A stretch of DNA of 64,000 nucleotides, from positions 62,001 through 126,000 of the forward strand of contig NZ_JACYWE010000004.1 in the NCBI RefSeq assembly GCF_014841105.1, read 5' to 3'. A program made the position numbers and the translations under genes. This document shows positions 32,775 through 41,081 of the stretch, in pieces. The first letter of the stretch is position 1; each line of letters opens with the position of its first letter. Under the pieces are notes generated by a model. It was not told the DNA's origin, searched no databases, and saw only the letters and a program-made list of their open reading frames with translations. Source of the DNA: Lolliginicoccus lacisalsi. Its GTDB lineage: Bacteria > Actinomycetota > Actinomycetes > Mycobacteriales > Mycobacteriaceae.

Positions 32775-33551
32775 ATGGGAGCTAGTCCGCTGGAGGTGCC
32801 CGGGCTTGGCGTCGGAGCGACCGTGCAGCACGTGCCCGCGCCGGACATGCCTGCACCCGCTACGCCGGGGCTGGGTCCAGTGGCCCGGGCCCACGGCGTA
32901 TCTCCTAGCGCGCGCCGACTGGCCCTGCTGCGCGAGCAGGTTCCGGGAATGGCCGAGCAGGGAACGCTGCCGGTGCCCGCGCCCCTGCGGGAAGCGATCC
33001 CGGGAGGGGGGCTCGCTCACGGCACGGCCTGCCTCTTCTCCGGCACGCCCCTGGTCCTGATGGGGGTCCTCGCCGAAGTGACCCGGGCAGGTGGCCATGC
33101 CGCGCTGCTGGGCCTGCCCGAGCTCGGCCTGGTCGCGGCCGCCGAGATGGGGGCGGACCTGCGCCGCATCGCCCTGGTCCCGCACCCGGGGCAGGATCCC
33201 GCCCAGATCATCTCCGTCCTGCTCGAGGGCATGGACCTGGTGGTGATCGGCCCGGGCAGCCAGGGCGTCGCGCCAGCCCGGGCGCGAGCGATCAATGCCC
33301 GGCTGCGCGGGAAGAAGACCGTCCTCGCGGTGCTCGGCACGGAATGGCCGGGGGCGCGCACGACCATCGCGGGGCACGTGCGCCGGTACGCGGGCGTCAG
33401 CCGCGGCAGGGGACGGCTGCGCTCCCACGAGCTGCTCATCACGGTCCAGGGGCGCGGCTCGCCACCGAGCTCGGTGCCGGCCTGCCTCTCCGCGGCGGCG
33501 CGAGGCACTGCCCAGGACCGACTGGTCAGGTGGGATAGCGCGGATGAATGA
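32775..33551 (+). CDS. imuA': ImuA'-like mutasome protein
   Basis: This 258-residue protein is the actinobacterial ImuA' (Rv3395c-like), a RecA-fold relative that recruits ImuB and DnaE2 for damage-induced mutagenesis. The fold is visible from about residue 76 (GGGLAHGTACLFSGTPLVLM, then GGHAALLGLPELGLVAAAEMG). There is no Walker A lysine, so ATP binding is not expected. The ATG at 32775 has GGAGGGGA upstream and a LexA box controls it. The gene overlaps imuB by 8 bases. Confidence 0.85.
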   Translation: MGASPLEVPGLGVGATVQHVPAPDMPAPATPGLGPVARAHGVSPSARRLALLREQVPGMAEQGTLPVPAPLREAIPGGGLAHGTACLFSGTPLVLMGVLAEVTRAGGHAALLGLPELGLVAAAEMGADLRRIALVPHPGQDPAQIISVLLEGMDLVVIGPGSQGVAPARARAINARLRGKKTVLAVLGTEWPGARTTIAGHVRRYAGVSRGRGRLRSHELLITVQGRGSPPSSVPACLSAAARGTAQDRLVRWDSADE

Positions 33552-35148
33552 GGCCGGGAACGCGGTGCCGGGCGCCGCCGCGCCGATGGGACGGATCGTG
33601 GCGATCTGGTTCCCCGACTGGCCCGCGCTGGCGGCTCTCGCGGACGCGGGGCTGGCTGCCGATGAACCCCTGGCCGTGGTGGCGGGCAACCGGGTGACCG
33701 CATGCACCGCCCCGGCCCGCGCGCAAGGGGTACGCCGTGGCATCCGTCGCCGCGAGGCCCAGTCCCGATGCCCTGGGGTGCGGATCGTTGCCGAGGACGC
33801 CCAGCGGGACGCGCGCGCCTTCGAGCCAGTCCTCGCCGGGCTCGACGAGATCGCTCCCCGCGGTGAGATCCTGCGCCCCGGGCTGCTCGTGCTCTCCCTG
33901 CATGGCATCGCCCGGTACTACGGCAGCGAGCCCGCAGCGGCCGAGGCGCTCGTTGATGCCGCGGCCCGGGCCGGGCACGAGTGCCAGACCGGCATCGCCG
34001 ACCGGATCCTCACCGCCGTCCTCGCCGCGCGCCAAGGCCGGATCGTGCCCCCGGGGGCCGACCGTGACTACCTCGCCGGCCTGCCCATCGCCGACCTTGC
34101 CGCGGAGCCCTCGCTCTCCGCCCCCGACCGGCGCGAGCTCGTCCACCTGCTGCACCGCCTCGGGATCCGCACCATCGGTGACTACGCGGCGCTATCGGCC
34201 AGGCACGTGGCATCCCGGTTCGGCAACGACGCGATCACCGCCCACCGCCGCGCCCGGGGCGAACCGGACCGCCCGCCATCAGGCCTGCCCACGCCGCCCG
34301 GGCTCGAGATCGAGCACGACTACGACCCACCGATCGATCGGGTCGACGCGGCCGCCTTCGCCGGGCGGGCCCTCGCCGCTGAGCTGCACGGAAAGCTCTC
34401 CGCCATCGGAGTCGCCTGCACCAGGCTGCGCGTGCAAGCCCGCGCCGCGGAAGGCGCCAGCCATGAGCGCACCTGGCATTGCGCGCAGCCCCTCACTCCC
34501 GAGAGCACGGCGGACCGGATCCGCTGGCAGCTCGACGGCTGGCTCTCCCGCCGCGATGCCGGGCGCGCCACCGGCCCTGACGGAGGAATCATCACCCTGC
34601 GCCTCGAACCGGTGGAAGTCGTCACCGCCAGCGGCCTCCAGCTCGGGCTATGGGGACAGGCCGGGGCGCGCGAGGAACGCGCCCGCCGCGCCGTCGTGCG
34701 CGTCCAGGCACTGCTCGGCGGCGATGCCGTCCAGGCCCCCGCCACACAGGGCGGGCGCGCGCCCCGGGCACGCATCACCACCAGTCCGCACGGAGAGCAC
34801 CAGCTCATCATCCGGCCGCCGGGAGCGCCCTGGCCAGGAGCGCTGCCCCCGCCTGCTCCCGCATGGCTGCCCGACCCTCCGAGGCCGGTGCGGCTGCTCG
34901 ACGGCGCGGGCGCAGCGATCCAGGTCTCCGGGCGGGGGATCCTCACCGCCGTGCCCTGCATCCTCCACGACCAAGGGATATCGTCCCGGATCATTGCCTG
35001 GGCGGGACCCTGGTGCCTCGACGAGGAATGGTGGGACCCGGAGGCGGGGCAGCGCGCCGCCCGGCTGCAGGTGATCACCCATCCCGGCCGCGCCTACCTG
35101 CTGGTGAGCAACCGGCAGCAATGGGCGATCGAAGGCATCTGGGACTGA
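33544..35148 (+). CDS. imuB: ImuB, catalytically inactive Y-family polymerase homologue
   Basis: This 534-residue Y-family-like protein begins IVAIWFPDWPALAAL where active polymerases have acidic residues. The second catalytic segment reads LVLSLHGIARYYG without the SxDE acids, so it is a non-catalytic adaptor as in Mycobacterium. A candidate beta-clamp motif QLGLWG (near residue 364) corresponds to QLPLWG of mycobacterial ImuB. ImuB links the clamp, ImuA' and DnaE2. It overlaps imuA' by 8 bases, and dnaE2 is downstream on the same strand. Confidence 0.93.
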   Translation: MNEAGNAVPGAAAPMGRIVAIWFPDWPALAALADAGLAADEPLAVVAGNRVTACTAPARAQGVRRGIRRREAQSRCPGVRIVAEDAQRDARAFEPVLAGLDEIAPRGEILRPGLLVLSLHGIARYYGSEPAAAEALVDAAARAGHECQTGIADRILTAVLAARQGRIVPPGADRDYLAGLPIADLAAEPSLSAPDRRELVHLLHRLGIRTIGDYAALSARHVASRFGNDAITAHRRARGEPDRPPSGLPTPPGLEIEHDYDPPIDRVDAAAFAGRALAAELHGKLSAIGVACTRLRVQARAAEGASHERTWHCAQPLTPESTADRIRWQLDGWLSRRDAGRATGPDGGIITLRLEPVEVVTASGLQLGLWGQAGAREERARRAVVRVQALLGGDAVQAPATQGGRAPRARITTSPHGEHQLIIRPPGAPWPGALPPPAPAWLPDPPRPVRLLDGAGAAIQVSGRGILTAVPCILHDQGISSRIIAWAGPWCLDEEWWDPEAGQRAARLQVITHPGRAYLLVSNRQQWAIEGIWD

Positions 35149-35217
35149 CCGGCGCTCGCGGGGTTGTCGCGCCGGGGGCGTCGCGCCGGGGACGTCGCGC
35201 CGGGGGCGTCGGCGCGG

Positions 35218-35291
35218 CAAACGCACCTGAAAATGGCAAACGCGATAGAAAATAACCTGGTTCTGAGGCAGCTTCTATCGCGTTTGGCGCT
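35218..35291 (+). repeat. Palindromic intergenic repeat element, copy C
   Basis: Arms AAACGCGATAGAA (35238-35250) and TTCTATCGCGTTT (35273-35285) flank a centre with AACCTGG. The left flank (CAAACGCACCTGAAAATGG) is related to the other copies. GC-rich GTCGCGCCGGGG repeats lie just left of it (35165-35210). It sits between imuB (+) and a minus-strand small ORF. Confidence 0.9.
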
Positions 35292-35332
35292 GAACGGACT
35301 AGCCGGCCGCGAGGCCTGCCCAGCCGCGAGGA

Positions 35333-35436
35333 TCAGGGGATGTTCGGGAACAGCTGGAGAGCCTCGAGGGTCAGGCCCAGGTTGTTGTAGACCCAGTCGC
35401 GTACCAGTGCATCGATCTGTGTGATGTCGGGGAGCA
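35333..35436 (-). CDS. Candidate 34-residue small protein
   Basis: This short minus-strand ORF encodes 34 residues starting MLPDITQIDALVRDWV and ending LQLFPNIP. It is amphipathic with aromatic residues and no Arg/Pro-rich shadow character. GAGAGGA lies eight bases upstream of the ATG at 35436, a good ribosome binding site. It occupies a gap otherwise filled by a repeat. No family is recognised; small amphipathic peptides of this size include actinobacterial porin-like and membrane-active peptides, but similarity was not shown. Confidence 0.5.
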
Positions 35437-35611
35437 TGGTGGTGTCCTCTCGTTGGTGTCCCTGCCGGGTGTCGGCAGGGGATCGTGTCCGGTGGTGCCA
35501 GTATGGCCACCAAAGGCCACGTTGTCCTAGGAAGAGATGACAATTCTCAGCGAGCGCTAAGGAGTCGCGGAGGCGGGAGCCTCGCCGCGGCCCTTGCATG
35601 ATCCGCCCCTA

Positions 35612-35627
35612 TCGAACGTATGTTCTA
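35612..35627. promoter_or_regulatory. LexA (SOS) box upstream of dnaE2
   Basis: TCGAAC-GTAT-GTTCTA matches the LexA box with one mismatch in the right half. It lies 170 bp before the dnaE2 ATG, so dnaE2 has its own damage-inducible promoter, separate from imuA'. The leader between holds an imperfect GCACCTGCTTGC / GCAAGCAGGTAC inverted repeat. Confidence 0.88.
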
Positions 35628-35797
35628 GTATTCTTGTGGTGCGTCGCCTTCCCCGCGCACGAGCACCTGCTTGCCAGCCGACCGAGCCAGCCGACCGAAC
35701 CAGCAGGTGCGCAAGCAGGTACGCCAGTCGAGCAAGCCAGCTAGACGGGCTCGATGAGCCTGGTCATGGCCAGGCCCCGAGGGAAGGGGGGACGCGC

Positions 35798-38700
35798 ATG
35801 GGATGGTCCGATGGCCCGCCCTCGTGGCCGGAGCTGGAGCGGATCCTCTCGGGCCGCCCGGCCCCGCGGGAGGAGGCGCATCCAGGGGATGGGAACGATA
35901 GCCCCGCCTGGTCCCGCGTCCGCGAGCCCTACACGGCGCATCCTCGTGGCGAGGAACCACGCCCTGCCACGGTTCCGTACGCGGAGCTGCATGCCCACAC
36001 GGCTTTCAGCTTCCTCGATGGCGCGAGCCATCCGGAGGAGATGGCGGAGCAGGCGGCCCAGCTGCGGCTCGAGGCGCTGGCCATCACGGATCACAACGGC
36101 CTCTACGGGGTGGTGCGCTTCGCGGAGGCCGCCCGCGAGCTGGGCCTGCGCACCATCTATGGCGCTGAGCTGACCGTGGGCACGAGCGAGCCCCGCACAG
36201 GAAGCCCGGATCCGCCGGGGGCGCACGTGCTGGTCCTCGCGCGGGGCGCGGAGGGCTACCGCAGGCTCTCCCGCTGCATCGCCGACGCGCATCTCGAGGG
36301 CGAGCACAAGGGCACTCCGCGCTTTGATCTCGCGGGCCTCGCGGATGCTGCCGGGGGGCATTGGCAGATCCTCACGGGTTGCCGCAAGGGGCATGTGCGG
36401 GCGGCGCTGGAGCGGGGCGGGCCCTCGGCCGCGGAGGCCGCGCTGCGCGAGCTCGTCGAGCTGTTCGGCCGCGACAACGTGGCCGTCGAGCTGACCTGCC
36501 ATGGCCTGCCGGATGACGATGAGCGCAATGATGCCCTGTACCGGCTTGCCCGCGCGCACGGCCTGCGGGTGGTCGCCACCACGGCCGCGCACCACGCCAC
36601 TCCGGCCGGGGGGCGGCTGGCGCACGCGATGGCGGCGATCCGATCCCGGGCGAGCCTCGATGAGGTCTCCGGCTGGCTGCCCCCGGTGGGGCAGGGTTTC
36701 CTGCGGCCGGGCGAGGAGATGGCGCACCTGTTCGCGCACTATCCGGAGGCGGTGCCCACGGCCGCCGAGATCGGTCGCGAATGCGCGTTCGACCTGCGAC
36801 TGATAGCACCGAGGCTGCCCCCGTTCGCCGTGCCGGACGGCCACGACGAGGACAGCTGGCTGCGCGAGCTCGTCATAGCCGGTGCGCGCGAGCGGTATGG
36901 GTCGCCCGCCGATCATCCGGGTGCCTATCAGCAGATCGAGCATGAGCTCCGGGTGATCAAGCAGCTTGGCTTTCCCGGCTACTTCCTCACCGTGCATGAC
37001 ATCGTCGGGTTCTGCCGCGGCCACGGCATCCTCTGCCAGGGCCGGGGCTCGGCCGCGAACTCCGCGGTGTGCTACGCGATGGGCATCACGAATGTCGATG
37101 CGGTGGCCAATGGGCTGCTGTTCGAGAGGTTCCTGGCCCCCGAGCGTGATGGGCCTCCCGATATCGACCTCGATATCGAGTCGGACCGCCGGGAGGAAGC
37201 GATCCAGTACGTCTACACCCGCTATGGCCGGACCCACGCTGCCCAGGTCGCCAATGTGATCACCTACCGGGGCAAGTCCGCGGTGCGCGACGCGGCGCGG
37301 GCGCTGGGCTTCCCGCAGGGGTCCCAGGATGCGTGGAGCAAGCAGGTGGATCGCTGGCATGGCGTGCGCGTGGACGCGGATTCCAGCATCCCGCGCCCGG
37401 TGCTGGAACTGGCCGCGCAGCTCGAGGGCTATCCGCGCCACCTGGGCATCCACTCCGGCGGCATGGTGATCTGCGACCGTCCCATCGCCGAGGTGTGCCC
37501 GGTGGAGTGGGCACGCATGCCCGGCCGCAGCGTCCTGCAGTGGGACAAGGACGATTGCGCTGCCGCTGGGCTGGTCAAGTTCGATCTGCTGGGGCTGGGC
37601 ATGCTCTCGGCGCTGCACTACGCCATCGATCTCGTGGCCGAGCACAAGGGCATCGCGGTCGATCTGGCCCGCCTCGACCTCGCCGAGCCCGCCGTCTACG
37701 ACATGCTGTGCGAGGGCGACTCGGTGGGGGTGTTCCAGGTGGAGTCCCGCGCCCAGATGGCTACCTTGCCGAGGCTGCGGCCGCGTGCCTTCTTCGACCT
37801 GGCCGTGGAGGTGGCGCTCATCCGCCCTGGCCCCATCCAGGGAGGTTCGGTGCATCCATACATCCGGCGCCGCAACGGTGCCGAGCCGGTCTCCTATGAT
37901 CATCCGGCCCTGGAGAAAGCCCTCGGCAAGACACTGGGCATCCCGCTGTTCCAGGAGCAACTGATGCAGATCGCGGTGGACATCGCGGGGTTCAGTGCTG
38001 CCGAGGCCGATCAGTTGCGCCGCGCGATGGGGTCCAAGCGGTCCCCGGAGAAGATGGAGCGCCTGCGTGCCCGCTTCTACGACGGCATGCGCGAGCTGCA
38101 TGGCATCACGGGCGCCACCGCGGACCGCATCTACGAGAAGCTGCGGGCCTTCGCCAACTTCGGCTTCCCCGAGAGCCATTCCCAGAGCTTCGCCGCCCTG
38201 GTCTTCTACTCGGCATGGTTCAAGCTGCACCATCCCGCGGCGTTCTGCGCGGCGTTGCTGCGCGCCCAGCCGATGGGCTTCTACTCGCCGCAGTCCCTCG
38301 GCGCGGATGCCCGGCGCCATGGCGTGCGCGTGCACCGTCCCGATATCAACGCCAGCCTCGAGCACGCGACCCTCGAGGAGCAGGGCACCGAGGTGCGGCT
38401 CGGGCTTGCCGCGGTCCGGGGGATCGGCACCGCCACCGCGGCCACGCTGGTGCGGGAGCGGCAGCAGCACGGTCCCTACCAGGATCTGGAGGAACTGTCC
38501 CGCCGCGCGGGCCTGTCCACCGCGGAGCTGGAGGCCCTCGCCACGGCCGGGGCGTTCACGAGCCTGGGGCTGGATCGTCGGGAAGCCCTCTGGGGTGCTG
38601 GCGCGGCCGCGCGCGCGACGGGCGGACACCTGCCGGGGACGGTTGTCGCCACTACTCCGTCGCTGCCGGGCATGAGCGCGCTCGAGCTGGCCGCTGCCGA

Positions 38701-39088
38701 TGCCTGGGCCACGAGCATCACCCCGGACCAGTACCCGACCGAGTTCCTGCGCCAGCATCTCGACGCGCTCGGCGTCACGCCCGCCGACAAGCTGCTCGCG
38801 GTGCCGGATGGGCAGCGCATCCTCGTCGCGGGGGCGGTCACCCACCGGCAGCGCCCGGCCACGGCGCGGGGCGTGACATTCCTCAGCCTCGAGGACGAGA
38901 CGGGCCTGGTGAACGTGCTGTGCTCGCCGGGATTGTGGAAGCGCTACCGCGTCCTCGCCCGTACCGCGACGGCCTTGCTCGTACGGGGCATCATCCAGAA
39001 CGCCGAGGGGACCGCGACCATCATCGCTGACCAGCTCAATGCCCTGGACCTGCGCATGGCGGCCACGCGCTCACGGGACTTCCAGTGA
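35798..39088 (+). CDS. dnaE2: Error-prone DNA polymerase III alpha subunit DnaE2
   Basis: This 1096-residue C-family polymerase for damage-induced mutagenesis has a PHP domain with AELHAHTAFSFLDGAS near residue 60 and ITDHNGLYG near 92. The catalytic Asp pair is in PPDIDLDIESDRREE near residues 452-466, followed by VGVFQVESRAQMATL. An OB fold lies near the C-terminus (FLSLEDETGLVNVLCSPGLW). It lacks the long C-terminal part of replicative DnaE1. I chose the ATG at 35798 because the N-terminus MGWSDGPPSWPELERIL is characteristic of actinobacterial DnaE2 and AAGGGGG precedes it. It works with ImuA' and ImuB. Confidence 0.96.
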   Translation: MGWSDGPPSWPELERILSGRPAPREEAHPGDGNDSPAWSRVREPYTAHPRGEEPRPATVPYAELHAHTAFSFLDGASHPEEMAEQAAQLRLEALAITDHNGLYGVVRFAEAARELGLRTIYGAELTVGTSEPRTGSPDPPGAHVLVLARGAEGYRRLSRCIADAHLEGEHKGTPRFDLAGLADAAGGHWQILTGCRKGHVRAALERGGPSAAEAALRELVELFGRDNVAVELTCHGLPDDDERNDALYRLARAHGLRVVATTAAHHATPAGGRLAHAMAAIRSRASLDEVSGWLPPVGQGFLRPGEEMAHLFAHYPEAVPTAAEIGRECAFDLRLIAPRLPPFAVPDGHDEDSWLRELVIAGARERYGSPADHPGAYQQIEHELRVIKQLGFPGYFLTVHDIVGFCRGHGILCQGRGSAANSAVCYAMGITNVDAVANGLLFERFLAPERDGPPDIDLDIESDRREEAIQYVYTRYGRTHAAQVANVITYRGKSAVRDAARALGFPQGSQDAWSKQVDRWHGVRVDADSSIPRPVLELAAQLEGYPRHLGIHSGGMVICDRPIAEVCPVEWARMPGRSVLQWDKDDCAAAGLVKFDLLGLGMLSALHYAIDLVAEHKGIAVDLARLDLAEPAVYDMLCEGDSVGVFQVESRAQMATLPRLRPRAFFDLAVEVALIRPGPIQGGSVHPYIRRRNGAEPVSYDHPALEKALGKTLGIPLFQEQLMQIAVDIAGFSAAEADQLRRAMGSKRSPEKMERLRARFYDGMRELHGITGATADRIYEKLRAFANFGFPESHSQSFAALVFYSAWFKLHHPAAFCAALLRAQPMGFYSPQSLGADARRHGVRVHRPDINASLEHATLEEQGTEVRLGLAAVRGIGTATAATLVRERQQHGPYQDLEELSRRAGLSTAELEALATAGAFTSLGLDRREALWGAGAAARATGGHLPGTVVATTPSLPGMSALELAAADAWATSITPDQYPTEFLRQHLDALGVTPADKLLAVPDGQRILVAGAVTHRQRPATARGVTFLSLEDETGLVNVLCSPGLWKRYRVLARTATALLVRGIIQNAEGTATIIADQLNALDLRMAATRSRDFQ

Positions 39089-39574
39089 GGCGACCTGACG
39101 CCCGTGGTCGAGGACCGTCGTCAGGGAAGGATCAGGGGAACGGGAACGGCACGAACGGCACCGGCCCCGAGCAGGGCTGGAACAGCGCTGGGCCGATCTC
39201 GCACATGAACCAGGCAAGATGCTGGCCGAGCTGGAATGCCTGGTCCAGGGTCAAGGGAAAGAACACGAGCGCCCCCTATGTCGATGTTGCCGCTATCAAT
39301 GCTGGCCGGGCAACTGCTGCTGCCGGAATGATCCGTGGAATGCCCGGAATTCTAGCGCTGCGCCCGGCCCGGCAGGAGCGGAACACCACCCACCGATGAT
39401 TATCGACGCGTATTTCAAGCCCCAGAGTGCCCGGCAGCCACTCGTCGCGGGGATCCTCGCCCTGCTCAAGGGTGCCACCTCGCGTCGCAAGCGCTTTGCT
39501 ATCGACCTTCCCGGGCCCCGCTAGAGTGGTGCCGGATAGACCCATACCAGCACGACCCACCCCGAGGACACCGC
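39089..39574. other. Gap with no confident gene
   Basis: This 486-bp stretch between dnaE2 and the thioesterase gene has open frames on both strands but none with a recognised fold, ribosome binding site or consistent third-position GC bias. A fragment reading RWADLAHEPGKMLAELECLV in one frame looks protein-like and could be a decayed remnant. No promoter was assigned. Confidence 0.5.
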
Positions 39575-40336
39575 ATGGCATTCGCGAGCTCCCCCTGGCT
39601 GCGTACCTTCAAGACCACGCCCGGCACGCCCCGCACCGACCTGGTGTGCTTCCCGCCCGCCGGCGGGTCCGCCAGCGCCTACCACGGCCTTGCCAAGGAG
39701 CTCGCGCCCGGCATCGCGGTGGCGGCGGTGCAATACCCAGGACGGCAGGACCGCCTCGATGACCCCATGATCGACACCATCGAGGGCACGGCCAGCGCCA
39801 TCGCCGAGGCGATCACAGCTTCCCGCAGCGCTGGTCGGCCGCTCGCGCTGTTCGGGCACAGCATGGGGGCGAGCGTGGCCTTCGAGACCGCCCGCGCGCT
39901 CCACGAGCGTGGCGCCGCGCCCGCCCACCTCATCATCTCTGGTCGGATCCCACCGCATCATCCGCGCGACACCGCGTTCCACAAGGCCACTGATGCGGAT
40001 CTCATCACCGAGCTCGAGCGGCTCGCCAACAACCCCGCCAGCGTGCAGATCCTTCGCGAGGTGCCCGAGATCGCCGAGATGGTGCTGCCCTCGGTGCGTA
40101 ATGACTACAAGGCTGTCGAGACCTACCACTACCAGTCAGCTACCCCATCGCTCGACTGCCCGCTGACCGTCTTCGTCGCGGACGACGATCCCACCGTCAC
40201 CGTCGAGCAATCCCGCGAATGGGCCCGCCACACCACCGGTCCGTTCGACCTCGTCACTTTCCCCGGGCGGCACTTCTACCTCGATGAGCAGACCGAGGCC
40301 GTCGCCAAGAACATCGCCACCGTCATCGGCGGATAG
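39575..40336 (+). CDS. Type II thioesterase (TEII, alpha/beta hydrolase)
   Basis: This 253-residue protein has the TEII pattern: VCFPPAGGSASAYHGLA near residue 24, YPGRQDR near 56, nucleophile elbow FGHSMGASVAFE near 91 and catalytic His in FPGRHFYL near 230. TEII enzymes remove wrongly loaded acyl groups from PKS/NRPS carrier domains. No carrier or synthase gene is present within the window, but a group of condensation/PapA-like acyltransferases follows. It may serve the same lipid pathway or a distant synthase. Confidence 0.9.
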   Translation: MAFASSPWLRTFKTTPGTPRTDLVCFPPAGGSASAYHGLAKELAPGIAVAAVQYPGRQDRLDDPMIDTIEGTASAIAEAITASRSAGRPLALFGHSMGASVAFETARALHERGAAPAHLIISGRIPPHHPRDTAFHKATDADLITELERLANNPASVQILREVPEIAEMVLPSVRNDYKAVETYHYQSATPSLDCPLTVFVADDDPTVTVEQSREWARHTTGPFDLVTFPGRHFYLDEQTEAVAKNIATVIGG

Positions 40337-40359
40337 GCGCTGGCCGCTGCCCGCGTGGC

Positions 40360-40833
40360 CTACACAGCTCCGTGGAAGCCGTGCTGCCGCCAGGCCTCGT
40401 ACACCGCCACGGCCGCGGAGTTGGCGAGGTTCAGCGAGCGACGCCCCGCGAGCATGGGGATCCGCACCCTGTTGGTGACGTGGGGATCATCGAGCACCTC
40501 GGCGGACAGGCCCGTCGGCTCGGGGCCGAACAGCAGCACGTCGCCCGGATCGTAGGTGATCTCGGTGTGCGGGGTGGTGGCGTGCGCGGTGAAGGCATGA
40601 ACGCGCTCCGGGCGCAGCGCTGCCCAGGCTGCCTCGAGGTCCTCGTGCACGGTGACGGAGGCAAGGTCGTGGTAGTCGAGCCCGGCGCGGCGCAGCTTCG
40701 GCTCGCTCAGGTCGAACCCGAGCGGACCGACGAGATGCAGCTCGCTGCCCGTGGCGGCGGCCAGCCGGATGGCGTTGCCGGTATTGGGCGGGATGCGGGG
40801 CTCGTGGAACATCACTCGGAACACAACACCCAT
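40360..40833 (-). CDS. trmL: tRNA (cytidine/uridine-2'-O-)-methyltransferase TrmL-like
   Basis: This 157-residue SPOUT methyltransferase has motif 1 FHEPRIPPNTGNAIRLAA near residues 9-26, motif 2 VLLFGPEPTGLSAEVL near 100 and motif 3 RIPMLAGRRSLNLANSAAVAVYEAWRQ near 122-148, which form the SAM-binding knot. TrmL methylates the wobble ribose of tRNA-Leu. The ATG at 40833 fits the family length. It is a conserved Mycobacteriales housekeeping gene unrelated to the lipid locus on either side. Confidence 0.92.
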   Translation of the reverse strand: MGVVFRVMFHEPRIPPNTGNAIRLAAATGSELHLVGPLGFDLSEPKLRRAGLDYHDLASVTVHEDLEAAWAALRPERVHAFTAHATTPHTEITYDPGDVLLFGPEPTGLSAEVLDDPHVTNRVRIPMLAGRRSLNLANSAAVAVYEAWRQHGFHGAV

Positions 40834-40905
40834 TCTCCGGGGTCGGGGCGGCCAGTCCCAACCCGGGATGGGTATCCCGCCGCCGTTCCCGTCACAGCTG
40901 CCCGT

Positions 40906-40960
40906 CCGCTGCACCGGCCGAACCTGCCCCGCTACCCCCGCTGCACCGGCCGAACCTGCC
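40906..40960 (+). repeat. Two exact 23-bp direct repeats in the trmL-acyltransferase gap
   Basis: The 23-base unit starting CCGCTGCACCGGCCGAACC occurs at 40906-40928 and 40938-40960, at a 32-bp period. The 248-bp gap (40834-41081) holds no gene that I can support. The repeats could bind a regulator or be a small duplication. Confidence 0.85.
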
Positions 40961-41081
40961 TCGGTTGTGTGATGCTTTGCACCCAGGAAGGCGCGATCGA
41001 GGGTGCATTTGGTAACACAACCGGCGGCCCCGGGCGGCCGACGCGCGCAACCGGCGGTAGTCCGCCAGCTCGCGAAACCCG

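Noticed and set aside
35741-38845. Minus-strand 1034-codon open frame over dnaE2
   Set aside because: It is a shadow of the clear plus-strand DnaE2 gene.
39085-39524. Open frames between dnaE2 and the thioesterase
   Set aside because: Competing frames overlap and none has a fold, ribosome binding site or consistent codon bias.
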